The notes beneath the pieces are model-generated. The model had not been told where the DNA came from. It was given only the letters and a program-made list of their open reading frames with translations, and made no database searches. A stretch of 64,000 nucleotides of DNA from Neisseria dentiae (lineage in GTDB: Bacteria; Pseudomonadota; Gammaproteobacteria; Burkholderiales; Neisseriaceae). Position 1 is the stretch's first letter; each line of letters opens with the position of its first letter. Shown one piece after another: positions 33,488 to 41,832 of this stretch. Both the position numbers and the translations under genes were made by a program. The stretch spans positions 62,001 to 126,000 of the forward strand of contig NZ_JANIKQ010000006.1 in assembly GCF_024580525.1 (NCBI RefSeq), read 5' to 3'.

Positions 33488-34501
33488 TTACTCTTGCACT
33501 TCTTTAGCCTGTTTAATCAGATCTTCCGGCAGGGTAATACCCTCGGCGGCGGCGTTCTTTTTGCTCAAAAACAGGTCTAAAGTTTCCATACGGGCCGACG
33601 GGATTTCGCCCGCTTTCTTACCATTTAAGATTTGGAACACCACATCGCCGGTTTTCTTGCCCAAATCATAATAGTTCACCCCCAAAGCGGCCACCGCACC
33701 GCGTTTCACGGAATCGGTATCCGAAGCAACCAAAGGTTTTTTCATTTCCACGGCGGCTTTATACATGGATTCGTAAGAAGAAACCACATTGTTGTCGAGC
33801 GAAGTGTAAATCAAATCGACTTTGCCGTTTAAGCTGCGCGCGGCGGTAAGCACGTCGGAAGAACGCTGCGCAGGAGCCGCCACCACATTGATGCCTTGAG
33901 GCGAGAGCTTGGCTTTAAGCTGATCCAGCACGATGGTGGAATTCACTTCACCCGGGCTGTACACATAACCCACGTTTTTCACCGCAGGCACGAGCTTTTT
34001 CATCAAATCGATTTGCGGTTCCAGCGGCAGCTCATCGGAAACACCGGTTACATTGGTGTTGGAAGCCTCCCAACCCGGCACCAGTTTCGCCGCCACAGGA
34101 TCGGTTACGCCGGCATAAACCACGGGAATGGTTTTGGTAGCGGTCACCACCGATTGCGCGCTCGGTGTTGCAATCGCCACAATTACGTCGGGATTGCTGC
34201 CGGCGAATTTCTTGGCAATCTGCGCAGCATTCGCGGTGCTGCCTTGTGCACTTTGAAAATCAACCGTCAGGTTTTTACCCTCTTCGTAACCCTTGCTTTT
34301 CAATTCGTCAATCACTCCTTTGCGGACGGCATCCAAGGCTGGGTGCTCCACAATCGCCGTGATGGCTATTTTTTTATTGCCTGCCGCAACAGCGGTGCCC
34401 GACGCCGCAGGCGCGGCGGCTTGCTCGGCGGGAGAACAGGCAGCCAGCAGCAAGGCGGCCACGGTGCCTAAAACATATTTTTTTGCGGGTTGGTGGTTCA
34501 T
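33488..34501 (-). CDS. ABC transporter substrate-binding lipoprotein (TrpX / ABC_sub_bind family)
   Basis: A 337-residue lipoprotein. KKYVLGTVAALLLAACSPAEQ gives a signal with lipobox LAAC. The mature part has the fold of the ABC_sub_bind family: KIAITAIVEHPALDAVRKGV at the start, DVIVAIATPSAQSVVTATKT, IPVVYAGVTDPVAAKLV, then DLIYTSLDNNVVSSYESM and GAVAALGVNYYDLGKKTGD. Relatives include tryptophan-binding TrpX; an aromatic amino acid or similar ligand is plausible. It is the first gene of the importer unit, with a long AT-rich upstream region. Confidence 0.92.
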   Translation of the reverse strand: MNHQPAKKYVLGTVAALLLAACSPAEQAAAPAASGTAVAAGNKKIAITAIVEHPALDAVRKGVIDELKSKGYEEGKNLTVDFQSAQGSTANAAQIAKKFAGSNPDVIVAIATPSAQSVVTATKTIPVVYAGVTDPVAAKLVPGWEASNTNVTGVSDELPLEPQIDLMKKLVPAVKNVGYVYSPGEVNSTIVLDQLKAKLSPQGINVVAAPAQRSSDVLTAARSLNGKVDLIYTSLDNNVVSSYESMYKAAVEMKKPLVASDTDSVKRGAVAALGVNYYDLGKKTGDVVFQILNGKKAGEIPSARMETLDLFLSKKNAAAEGITLPEDLIKQAKEVQE

Positions 34502-34873
34502 TGGAAGTTTTCCTTAATTGATAAAGCAGGTGCCTGGGCACGAACTGTGTAATGGTATTTTAATTTTTTTAAAAAATCACGGCCCGCGCCGGCGTGCGGT
34601 TGCAAATCCCCACACCAATAATAATTTAATATTTTAAAAAACAAATAATTTTTAAATTTAAATTTTAAAAAATTTTTTATACTTTCAATAAAAAATCAAT
34701 TATGGATTTTTTTAAAGAAAAATATGGTTATCTGCCAATATATCGCACCACCTAGAATCCTGTGAAGCGGAATAATCTTGAAAACAATAAGGCAGGCCGC
34801 CGCAAACCAAACAATAAGGCCGTCTGAAAAAACTTTCAGACGGCCTTTATATGCGTTTGCAGGAATAATCTGA
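34502..34873. other. AT-rich intergenic region with an inverted DUS-pair terminator (34815-34848)
   Basis: No gene is visible. Bases 34555-34720 are very rich in A and T (runs such as AAAAATTTTTTA) and probably hold the importer promoter on the minus strand. The facing DUS pair at 34815-34848 terminates the zinc-ribbon gene at 34874-35542. Confidence 0.7.
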
Positions 34874-35542
34874 TTACTTTCCCGACTGGCCGAGAAAATA
34901 GCCTGCCGCAATCAAAATAATCACAACAACCAAGATAACGCCGCCGGCAATCAAGGCTTTTTCATCTCTGAACCACGACATCCAGCGCGGAATACCGAGT
35001 TCTTTTTCCATTTTTTCTTCCAGCTCCGCACGCACTTGCTTGCGCAGGCGTTTTTCTTCGGCCAGCTTTTCCAGTTGCATACGGTGCGCGATTTCCTGCT
35101 GCTTCTTATGCTCGAAAGCCACTTTTTCTTCCCACTCGATGCGTTTGCGCGCGATAACGGCTTCGGTAGCGGTTGCAAAATGCAGACGGCAGGTGGGGCA
35201 TTCCGCAGTTTCTTCAGGATTGTCTATCATGGTGCGGCACACCGGACATTGGTCGACGATGGGCTGAACCTTATCCTCCTCTTCGGTATCGTCGGGCATC
35301 AGCTCGAGCGAGTGGCGGATAATCACATCCAAACCCAGATAACTGAAATATTGCTGGGCGTTTTCGCGTTCGTCTTTGGTGCAGTTTTCCGCAATAATGG
35401 CCTGAGGACGTTCGGCCAATGCCTGAATCAGGTCATTGGCTTCATTTTCCGGCAGGTTGTCGAGCAGGCAGGCGTTGATACGCTCGCGGTCGATACCGGG
35501 CGGATAAGACACATAAACGTCATAAAATTTCTGTTGACTCAT
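34874..35542 (-). CDS. Zinc-ribbon, coiled-coil, tail-anchored membrane protein of unknown function
   Basis: A 222-residue protein I cannot name. Residues 1-90 look like two small alpha/beta units (FYDVYVSYPPGIDRERIN and later SYLGLDVIIRHSLELMP). Residues 99-118 form a four-cysteine zinc ribbon, CPVC...CPTC. Residues 125-185 are a charged helix, probably coiled coil. Near the C-terminus IAGGVILVVVIILIAAGYFL is one transmembrane helix, leaving only a few residues outside. This is the layout of a tail-anchored inner-membrane protein with its domains in the cytoplasm. The N-terminal part might sense or bind a peptide. It is monocistronic. Confidence 0.7.
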   Translation of the reverse strand: MSQQKFYDVYVSYPPGIDRERINACLLDNLPENEANDLIQALAERPQAIIAENCTKDERENAQQYFSYLGLDVIIRHSLELMPDDTEEEDKVQPIVDQCPVCRTMIDNPEETAECPTCRLHFATATEAVIARKRIEWEEKVAFEHKKQQEIAHRMQLEKLAEEKRLRKQVRAELEEKMEKELGIPRWMSWFRDEKALIAGGVILVVVIILIAAGYFLGQSGK

Positions 35543-35968
35543 TATTTTTCCGTTAAATCTATTTCTGAAGCCTAGACTTCAAATTTCTAGCAATAATTTT
35601 TTTATTTTTATAAAAAACAAAATCTTAAAAATTCAGCCTCTTTGGATTATGAAAATACACGAGTATGCCGACATCAAGATTATGCAATTGTAGCAGTTTT
35701 GTCAGCTACCAACATACAAACGGTATTTATTTGCGATTAAATCAAACAGACACTAACGGCAAGGTTTCTGCACGGCAATTTTAACCTGTGCAGCCGATAC
35801 GCATGATTTGAAAAAGTAATGCCGGCAATTATAAATTAAGCATGCGCACCTCTGCGAATTATTTTTCCCCTACGCCTTTAGACAGGCAAAAGAAATTGAT
35901 TTAACACAAAGCCGAAACGCCAGCCCGCCCGGCCCTTGTTCTTGCTCGGGCGGGCCGGATTGCGGAAA
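35543..35968. other. AT-rich intergenic region, no gene seen
   Basis: About 425 bases between the zinc-ribbon gene and erpA. The part next to 35543 is A/T-rich and lacks DUS. A GC-rich hairpin (GCCCGCCCG / CGGGCGGGC, 35923-35955) just after the erpA stop may be its terminator, though no T run follows. Confidence 0.6.
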
Positions 35969-36307
35969 TCAAACGGAAAACGATGAACCGCAACCGCAGG
36001 TGGTGGTAGCGTTCGGATTGCGGATAACGAATTGCGAGCCTTGCAGGCTTTCGGTGTAGTCGATTTCGGCACCTACCAAATATTGGTAGCTCATGGGATC
36101 CACCAAAAAGGTTAAGCCGTTTTTTTCGATTTCGAAATCATCGTCGTTTTTGATTTCATCGAAAGTAAAGCCGTATTGGAAACCCGAACAACCGCCGCCG
36201 TTCACGAAAACACGCAGTTTCAAATCGGGATTGTTTTCTTCGGCGATTAAGTCGGCCACTTTGGCGCAGCAGCTTTCGGTAAAGATGATGGGTGTTTCTT
36301 CTGACAT
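35969..36307 (-). CDS. erpA: Iron-sulfur cluster insertion protein ErpA
   Basis: A 112-residue A-type carrier that delivers iron-sulfur clusters to target enzymes. The three cysteines are in [12 protein letters not shown] and [12 protein letters not shown]. The stretch [31 protein letters not shown] is the usual family middle, and the length is normal. It appears to be a single-gene unit. The clients include IspG in other bacteria; ispD in this window belongs to that same isoprenoid pathway. Confidence 0.96.
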   Translation of the reverse strand: MSEETPIIFTESCCAKVADLIAEENNPDLKLRVFVNGGGCSGFQYGFTFDEIKNDDDFEIEKNGLTFLVDPMSYQYLVGAEIDYTESLQGSQFVIRNPNATTTCGCGSSFSV

Positions 36308-36477
36308 GATGTGCTTCCTTAGATTTGTGATAGTTTGCGGCTATTGTCGCGCAAACAGGCTGCTTAAGCAAGTTAGGGCGGCGGCCGGAATTTCAATATG
36401 TGGTAAAGCCGGTTAACGCCGTTTTTATCCACCGGTTCAATGGTAGAAAATACGGCGGCCGTCTGAAAACATGCGCT

Positions 36478-37488
36478 TTAACGCCAGCCTTGGAGGTTGC
36501 GTTCCACCAGCGCGGCCAGGGCATCTATCCATGCCGCGTCGGTGTTCAGACACGGGATATAACGGTATTGCCGCCCGCCTGCCTCGTGAAACTGCTCGCG
36601 GCCGGCTATGGCGATTTCTTCCATGGTTTCCAAACAGTCGCTGACAAAACCGGGGCAGAACACGTCTAAATCAAGCACGCCCTGCTTGGGCAGCCGGTCA
36701 AACAATTCCTGCGTACCCGGCCCCACCCATTTGGCCTTGCCAAACTGGCTTTGAAACGAAACGACATAATCGTTTTCACCGATAGACAAAGCTTTGGCCA
36801 ACAGGCGCGCGGTTTCGTGGCATTCGTGCGGATAGGGGTCGCCGTCGTCGCTGTTTTTCTGCGGAATGCCGTGAAAACTCAGCATCAGTTTGCCGCCGCG
36901 CCCGTGCTGCGCCCAATAGGCTTCGATATGCTGCTTCATGGCGGCGATATAGCCTTCGTCGTTATAAAAACGCGACACGGTACGCACGCTCATTTGGTTG
37001 CGCTGCTGCAAAAGTTCACCAAATACTTTGTCGAGTGCCGCGCCCGTGCTGGAAGCGGCATACTGCGGGTAAAGCGGCACGGCCAGCACCTGCATCACGC
37101 CTTGCGCTTTCAGTTCGCGCAAAACCTGCGGCACGCCGGGGTTGCCGTAACTCATGGCGTGGCGCACGATAATATCAGGCAGCCGCTGCGCCAGCAGTTC
37201 GGCCTGCTTTTCCGTATAAACCGCCAGCGGCGAACCTTCGGGCAGCCACACTTTTTCATAACCGTGGGCGCTTTTTTTCGGACGCAGGGTCAGCACCACG
37301 CCGTGCAGTATCGGCTGCCATAACGGTTTGGGCAGCTCCACCACGCGCTTGTCCGACAGGAAATCGCGCAGGTAGGGTTTGACTGCGGCAGCCGTCGGCG
37401 CGGCCGGTGTGCCGAGGTTCATCAGCAGCACGGCGGTTTTGTTTTGCTGCCCGTAAGGCAGTGCGGGTTCGGGTAAAAAACTCGGCAT
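36478..37488 (-). CDS. hemH: Ferrochelatase
   Basis: Inserts iron into protoporphyrin IX, the last step of heme synthesis. The 336-residue protein starts with KTAVLLMNLGTPAAP (the LLxNLGTP motif). It has the catalytic histidine in LMLSFHGIPQKN, then GDPYPHECHETARLL and SFQSQFGKAKWVGPGT, and the second metal-side motif VFCPGFVSDCLETMEEI. It is on the minus strand, 170 bases upstream of erpA's start and beyond a single DUS, so a separate unit is likely. Confidence 0.98.
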   Translation of the reverse strand: MPSFLPEPALPYGQQNKTAVLLMNLGTPAAPTAAAVKPYLRDFLSDKRVVELPKPLWQPILHGVVLTLRPKKSAHGYEKVWLPEGSPLAVYTEKQAELLAQRLPDIIVRHAMSYGNPGVPQVLRELKAQGVMQVLAVPLYPQYAASSTGAALDKVFGELLQQRNQMSVRTVSRFYNDEGYIAAMKQHIEAYWAQHGRGGKLMLSFHGIPQKNSDDGDPYPHECHETARLLAKALSIGENDYVVSFQSQFGKAKWVGPGTQELFDRLPKQGVLDLDVFCPGFVSDCLETMEEIAIAGREQFHEAGGRQYRYIPCLNTDAAWIDALAALVERNLQGWR

Positions 37489-37619
37489 GGTGTTTATCCT
37501 ATCGTTTTTTCAGACGGCCTGTTTAAGTTTGGCGTATGCGGGCGTATTGCTATATTCCTATCAATACCTGATTAATACCTGGCAAAATTTTTCTGATGCT
37601 GAAGTGCGGCCCGCTAAGC

Positions 37620-38048
37620 TCAAGCCGTAAATGCCGCTCCGTTCCAAGCCTGTATGCCGCCGAGCAAAATGCCGTAGCGTATCAGTTTGCCCACCGTCAA
37701 AATCAGGCAGCATTTCCAAACATTCAGGCGCAGCCAGCCTGCCGCAATCGGCAGCCCGTCGCCCACAACAGGCACCCAGGCCAAAAGCAGCGTCCAAATA
37801 CCGTATCGGTTCAGAAACTTAAATATTTTTTCAGACGGCCTTTTCTTATCGGGCAACAATCTGCCCATACCATACGATACAATACTGCCCGCCCCGTTGA
37901 AAAAGCCCGCCACCAGCCACGCACCCGACCAAGCTTCCGGATAGCGGAGCACAAAAGCGGTGAATACGGCTTCAGACGTGCCGGGCAGAATGGTGGCGGA
38001 TGTGAAAGCAGATGCGGCCAAGGCGGCATAAAGCCAGAATAATTCCAT
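37620..38048 (-). CDS. YqaA/DedA-type small membrane protein
   Basis: A 142-residue membrane protein of the SNARE-associated (VTT/DedA) superfamily, YqaA branch. It begins MELFWLYAALAASAFTSATI and has ILPGTSEAVFTAFVL, then GAWLVAGFFNGAGSIVSYGMGRLL (the glycine-rich re-entrant loop). LAWVPVVGDGLPIAAGWLRL matches the conserved RxxPxxGD-like region, with W in place of R. I start at the ATG at 38048; the longer frame is unsupported. A DUS inside codes KRPSEK. DedA relatives move undecaprenyl or other lipids; the role of this branch is unproven. Confidence 0.82.
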   Translation of the reverse strand: MELFWLYAALAASAFTSATILPGTSEAVFTAFVLRYPEAWSGAWLVAGFFNGAGSIVSYGMGRLLPDKKRPSEKIFKFLNRYGIWTLLLAWVPVVGDGLPIAAGWLRLNVWKCCLILTVGKLIRYGILLGGIQAWNGAAFTA

Positions 38049-38688
38049 AGCAGGCGGTCGGCACGGCAGAAAAATGCGTATTGTAATGCAAAGCACCCGG
38101 CCGACGACGGTTTTTTATACCGCCCCGCAACATTCCCATACCGTACTATGCCGTTAAACCGCCACAGCTGCCACCCGTATGCCGCTTGTTGACCTAATCC
38201 GTAGTTTTGTGAAAATAACCGAAATTTGTTCGGGTTTTTGTTAAAATCTGTGCCGCTTAAGATAGGCTTCGCAGCGAGGCCGTCTGAAACATAACCCGAA
38301 CATAACTTGGCCACCCAAACCAAATCTGCAAATTTCAGCCACTTTTAGTTAAAAAAAGATAAGCAATGTTTGGTTTTACACAGGCAAGGTGTCGTATGAA
38401 AAGTTGAAACAAACCGGCTTACACAAAATGACAACGTAGTAAATATGCAACAAGGCACACCTTTAAAATCCGGCAAAAAAGCTCATCTGCCCGGCATGAT
38501 AAAAACCGGCCTTCTGCCGGAAAGATTTAAAAAATCCGACAAAATTTGTTTTGAACTTTTTGTATTTAATAAAAATAACCCCGGTATTCCGCAAATATCA
38601 AGCGCGGGCGACTGCAACGGTTTGGCAGAAAACGGCGGTTTCTCCCGCTCGGAATACCCCAACAACCTTTATGCGGAAATTTAACCGT
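38049..38688. other. Long intergenic region with only a doubtful ORF
   Basis: About 640 bases with a single DUS (38279-38289) and no recognisable gene. An open frame at 38445-38684 could code 79 residues (MQQGTPLKSGKKAHLPG...), but it lacks a ribosome site, hydrophobic pattern or family resemblance. Its codon use does not follow the G/C third-position habit of the neighbours, so I do not annotate it as a gene. Confidence 0.5.
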
Positions 38689-38762
38689 TTATCTAAAAAA
38701 TAGTCACAATTGTAATTTGTTTGGCATAATTAGATTTGTTAAAAAATGTATTTTTTAGATAA
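38689..38762. repeat. 14-base perfect inverted repeat bounding a 46-base AT-rich stretch
   Basis: TTATCTAAAAAATA at 38689-38702 and TATTTTTTAGATAA at 38749-38762 are exact inverted copies. The right arm ends three bases before the ATG of the next gene and occupies the place of its ribosome-binding site. It may be a small insertion, an operator or a stem controlling translation. Confidence 0.7.
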
Positions 38763-38765
38763 CTT

Positions 38766-39158
38766 ATGAAACGACCGCTTTTTGTAACGGTTTTGGCCTG
38801 GTTTTTAATTGCCGCCCCTGCATTCAACATACTGGCCATGCTGGCAACCCGGCATAACCCCGAAATGCAGGAAATCATCCGCCATATCCCGTTTCCGATA
38901 GGCATTTATACTTCGGCCGCTTATTCGGAATCGGTGTTGAACATCGTTGCCGGTGCAGCCATGCTGCGTGCCAAAAACTGGGGACGCTGGCTGTATGTGA
39001 TTTACGGCACGGCGGGTATCGTATTTAATCTGGCGGTATCGCCCGACCAGCCGATGCTGCTTTACGGAGTGGTGCTGTTTGCCTGCATCGTATATTTTTT
39101 GTTCCGTTCCCGTACCCATTTTTATTTTCAAACCTCCGGTGGAATAGGTAATGCGTAA
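38766..39158 (+). CDS. Four-helix membrane protein of unknown function
   Basis: A 130-residue protein with four hydrophobic segments: PLFVTVLAWFLIAAPAFNIL, an amphipathic one around IGIYTSAAYSESVLNIVAGA, WLYVIYGTAGIVFNLAVS and MLLYGVVLFACIVYFLF. AMLRAKNWGRWLYVIYG resembles segments of small uncharacterised membrane proteins that carry an NWGRWL motif. No signal peptide cleavage or catalytic motif is apparent. No Shine-Dalgarno is present before the ATG; an inverted repeat arm occupies that place. It overlaps the following gene by eight bases. I do not recognise a characterised family. Confidence 0.65.
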   Translation: MKRPLFVTVLAWFLIAAPAFNILAMLATRHNPEMQEIIRHIPFPIGIYTSAAYSESVLNIVAGAAMLRAKNWGRWLYVIYGTAGIVFNLAVSPDQPMLLYGVVLFACIVYFLFRSRTHFYFQTSGGIGNA

Positions 39159-39597
39159 TCTGTTGAGTATGATATTTTTCTGTGGTGCTATTTTCTGTTT
39201 GTATATGCTGGGGCTGACCGCTTTTATCTCCACGCAAACGGTAGTGGACAAATGGTCGGCACTATTGGCCTTTTCGGCAGCGTCGGCCGTGCTGACGGCT
39301 GTCGGCCTGGCTATCGCCCGCTTCAAAAACTGGCGGCTGAAAACCGGCATGGTGCTGTTGTTTTCATGCCTGACTGTGTGCGGCGTGATGTTTGTGATTC
39401 TGGCCGCCCCTTCCACACCGGTTATTGCGGGTGCCGGCAACATTATGCAACTTAAGGATTTCGGCGACTATCAAACCGGCGGCACCACCCTGCTGCTGCT
39501 GCTGCTTGTATCGGGCGCTTTGGTAATCTGGCACACCCGCGTATCGAAACTGAAAGATAAAATCGCAGCGCTTAAACAGCGCGTGCAACGGCTTTAA
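39151..39597 (+). CDS. Second membrane protein of the pair, with C-terminal helix
   Basis: A 148-residue protein with four hydrophobic segments (LLSMIFFCGAIFCLYMLGL, WSALLAFSAASAVLTAVGLA, TGMVLLFSCLTVCGVMFVIL, GTTLLLLLLVSGALVIW). A basic cytoplasmic helix follows, RVSKLKDKIAALKQRVQRL, which could form a coiled coil. It overlaps the previous gene by eight bases, so the pair is co-translated. The loop between helices two and three contains RFKNWRLKTG. A DUS-pair terminator follows. No named family recognised; probably a complex with its neighbour. Confidence 0.65.
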   Translation: MRNLLSMIFFCGAIFCLYMLGLTAFISTQTVVDKWSALLAFSAASAVLTAVGLAIARFKNWRLKTGMVLLFSCLTVCGVMFVILAAPSTPVIAGAGNIMQLKDFGDYQTGGTTLLLLLLVSGALVIWHTRVSKLKDKIAALKQRVQRL

Positions 39598-39615
39598 ATC
39601 TGTTTCGCCCAACCG

Positions 39616-39661
39616 AAAGGCCGTCTGAAAGCAAATTCCGCATTTGTTTTCAGACGGCCTG
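39616..39661 (+). terminator. Inverted DUS-pair terminator after the membrane-protein pair
   Basis: AAAGGCCGTCTGAAA and TTTCAGACGGCCT form the outer stem; GCAAAT and ATTTGT extend it inward. Confidence 0.8.
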
Positions 39662-39828
39662 AACAATTTTGCAAAGACCCCTGCCTGTTATTATCGGTAA
39701 CGGCTGTTTCAATTTCCGGTACGGCATTGCCGCGCCTTGCCGCGCCCATGCGGCAGCCTGCCTTCCGGTATCGAAAAATATTTATTGGCTATATACTTAA
39801 CCCCCGCACCCATCAAATCATTAATATT

Positions 39829-40671
39829 ATGAAAACCATTTTAATCACCGGCTGCTCCAGCGGCATCGGTTACGATACTGCCAAACAACTGCACGCGCTC
39901 GGCTGGCGCGTGTTCGCAACATGCCGCCGCTCCGAAGATGTCGAGCGCCTGCGCAGCGAAGGCTTAACCGACGCGCTGCAACTGGACGTTACCGATAGCC
40001 GCAGCATACAGGCCGCTTTCGACACCCTGCTGGCACAAACCGGCGGCAAGCTCGACGCCCTGTTCAGCAACGCGGGCTACGGCCAAGTCGGCGCGGTGGA
40101 AGACGTTCCGCGCGAAGCCCTGCGCGAGCAGTTTGAAACCAATGTTTTCGGCGCATGGGAATGTATCCGCCTGGCCATGCGAGTGTTCAGGCAGCAAGGC
40201 CACGGCAGGATTTTGGTGAACAGCAGCATTTTGGGCTTTTCGGCCATGCCTTGGCGCGGTGCCTACAACAGCACCAAATTCGCACTCGAAGGCATGTGCG
40301 ATACGTTGCGCCACGAAACCTACGGCAGCGGCATTTTTGTCAGCCTGGTCGAACCCGGCCCGATCGCCACCCGCTTCCGCCCCAACGCCTTGAAAAAACT
40401 CCACCAATATATCGAAATCGAATCCAGCTTTCACGCCGAAAACTACCGCCGCCAGCTCAACCGCCTGGAAGCGGAAGGCGCGGTGGCACCTTTCACCATG
40501 TCGTCGCCCGATTGTGCCGCCGTGTGCGTCAAAGCCCTCACCGCCGACCGGCCCAAAGCACGCTATCTCGTTACCTTTCCCACCGTATTGTTTTGGTATC
40601 TGCGCCGCCTGCTGCCCATTTGGCTGCTCGACCGTATGCAACGCGGCGCCGTCGAAGGACAAGGCAAATGA
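39829..40671 (+). CDS. Short-chain dehydrogenase/reductase
   Basis: A 280-residue classical SDR. The cofactor motif is ILITGCSSGIGYDTAKQL (TGxxxGIG) at the N-terminus and LDALFSNAGYGQVGAVED is the NNAG-like motif. The catalytic Ser-Tyr-Lys is in ILVNSSILGFSAMPWRGAYNSTKFALEGM, and VEPGPIATRF follows the active site. The arginine in TCRRSEDVERL suggests NADPH. The C-terminus (LFWYLRRLLPIWLLDRMQRG) is hydrophobic and may touch the membrane. The substrate is unknown. It overlaps the following maf gene in ATGA. I start at the ATG at 39829; the earlier part of the frame is unlikely. Confidence 0.9.
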   Translation: MKTILITGCSSGIGYDTAKQLHALGWRVFATCRRSEDVERLRSEGLTDALQLDVTDSRSIQAAFDTLLAQTGGKLDALFSNAGYGQVGAVEDVPREALREQFETNVFGAWECIRLAMRVFRQQGHGRILVNSSILGFSAMPWRGAYNSTKFALEGMCDTLRHETYGSGIFVSLVEPGPIATRFRPNALKKLHQYIEIESSFHAENYRRQLNRLEAEGAVAPFTMSSPDCAAVCVKALTADRPKARYLVTFPTVLFWYLRRLLPIWLLDRMQRGAVEGQGK

Positions 40672-41273
40672 ACACGGTTTATCTTGCCTCAGGCAGCCCG
40701 CGCCGCCGCGAAATTCTCGAGAACCTCGGCTACACCGTTGCCCGCCTGCGCGTAGAAATCGACGAAACTCCTTACCTGCACGAAGCCGCCGCCGCTTATG
40801 TGGCGCGAATGGCGCTTGAAAAAAATGCCGCCGCCGTTGCTTATTGGCAGGCACAACACCCTTTTGCACCCGAATACCCGCTGCTGAGTGCCGACACCAC
40901 CGTCGCACTGCACAACCACATTCTCGGCAAGCCCCAATCCGCAGACGATGCGGCCGATATTCTGCGCCGGCTTTCCGGCACCACCCACCAAGTATTAACG
41001 GCCGTATGCGTTTATTGGCAAGGCGACACCCGCGCGCTGATGCAGCAGAGCGACGTTACTTTCAAAACCTTGAGTGAAGCCGAAATCGCCGCCTATATCG
41101 CCAGCGGCGAACCCATGGACAAAGCCGGCGCATACGGCATTCAGGGTTTGGGCGGAATATTCGTGGAAAATCTGCGCGGCAGCTTTACCGGCGTGATGGG
41201 GTTGCCCGTGTTTGAAACCGTAACCTTGCTGAAAAGCTTGGATTTGGCCACGCCGCCTTTTCAGACGGCCTGA
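40668..41273 (+). CDS. Maf family nucleoside triphosphate pyrophosphatase (YhdE type)
   Basis: A 201-residue Maf protein that hydrolyses dTTP/UTP-type or modified nucleotides to monophosphates. It starts VYLASGSPRRREILENLGY and has the catalytic aspartate in PLLSADTTVAL. ILGKPQSADDAADILRRLSG and DKAGAYGIQGLGGIFVENLRGSFTGVMGLP follow. The start overlaps the SDR stop. The final residues PFQTA and the TGA stop are provided by a DUS (TTTCAGACGGCCTGA), so the last five codons may have been changed by insertion of that sequence. A second Maf paralogue of the YceF type is at 44424-45014. Confidence 0.92.
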   Translation: MNTVYLASGSPRRREILENLGYTVARLRVEIDETPYLHEAAAAYVARMALEKNAAAVAYWQAQHPFAPEYPLLSADTTVALHNHILGKPQSADDAADILRRLSGTTHQVLTAVCVYWQGDTRALMQQSDVTFKTLSEAEIAAYIASGEPMDKAGAYGIQGLGGIFVENLRGSFTGVMGLPVFETVTLLKSLDLATPPFQTA

Positions 41274-41320
41274 AAACCAAAATACCGGTTGCCGGTTTAT
41301 CCCGAAAAAAAGGAAATGTA

Positions 41321-41714
41321 GAAGCCTTGCAAAAATACTTTAAGGCCGTCTGAAATGCTTAGATTCTGTCATTCCCGCGTAAGCGGGAATCCAGCTGAAA
41401 ATATAAATATTGACTAAACAAACACTTGAGCATCAAACGTCTGGACTTCCACCTACGCGGAAGTAGCGCAGCGGACTTCCGAAGCCAATGACGATAAATA
41501 AGCTTTTTCTAGGGAGTTAGTCAGAATGCTTGTGAAACGGTTTTTGAGGAAAAATCCGCAGATGCAAGGCAAAAAGTGCAGCAAGATTGAACATCTTGCG
41601 AGCATTTTAGCTTCGCAAGTCCGCTACACTACCTAACGCCGCAGGTGTGGATTTTAACCAAAAATACCGCCGCAACGCTTTCTGACTACACTCCCTAGGT
41701 TTTGCAAAGGCCTC
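41321..41714. mobile_element. Large MITE-like element interrupted by another element
   Basis: The outer ends GAAGCCTTGCAAAA and TTTTGCAAAGGCCTC are imperfect inverted repeats of the CCTTTGCAAAA family. Inside are a DUS, an intact dRS3 palindrome (41371-41390), a changed dRS3 (ACTTCC-N8-GGAAGT, 41445-41464), a short partial duplication (41468-41482), and a separate element at 41509-41698. No coding capacity. Confidence 0.65.
41509..41698. mobile_element. 190 bp element with CTAGGGAGT inverted ends
   Basis: The left end CTAGGGAGTTAGTCAGAATG and the right end, read inversely, CTAGGGAGTGTAGTCAGAAA match over about 20 bases with one gap. There is no ORF of note and no DUS inside. It differs in sequence from all other repeats in the window and lies inside the 41321-41714 element. 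Confidence 0.7.
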
Positions 41715-41772
41715 TTTTGCGATGTTTCTTGAATTTCGCAAAGGTTTCAGTCTGAGCAATCTATTGCAACTA

Positions 41773-41813
41773 CAAAAAACCTAGGCCGACGAGATGTCGG
41801 CCTAGGTTTTTTT
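41773..41813 (-). terminator. Rho-independent terminator of plsX
   Basis: AAAAAACCTAGGCCGAC / GTCGGCCTAGGTTTTTTT, a perfect stem with a GAGAT loop and T runs on both strands, 20 bases after the plsX stop. It contains no DUS. Confidence 0.93.
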
Positions 41814-41832
41814 GGCGAAATATCCAACCGCA

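Noticed and set aside
38445-38684. Open frame of 79 residues in the long intergenic gap
   Set aside because: No ribosome site, no hydrophobic or family pattern, and third-position composition unlike the real genes nearby.
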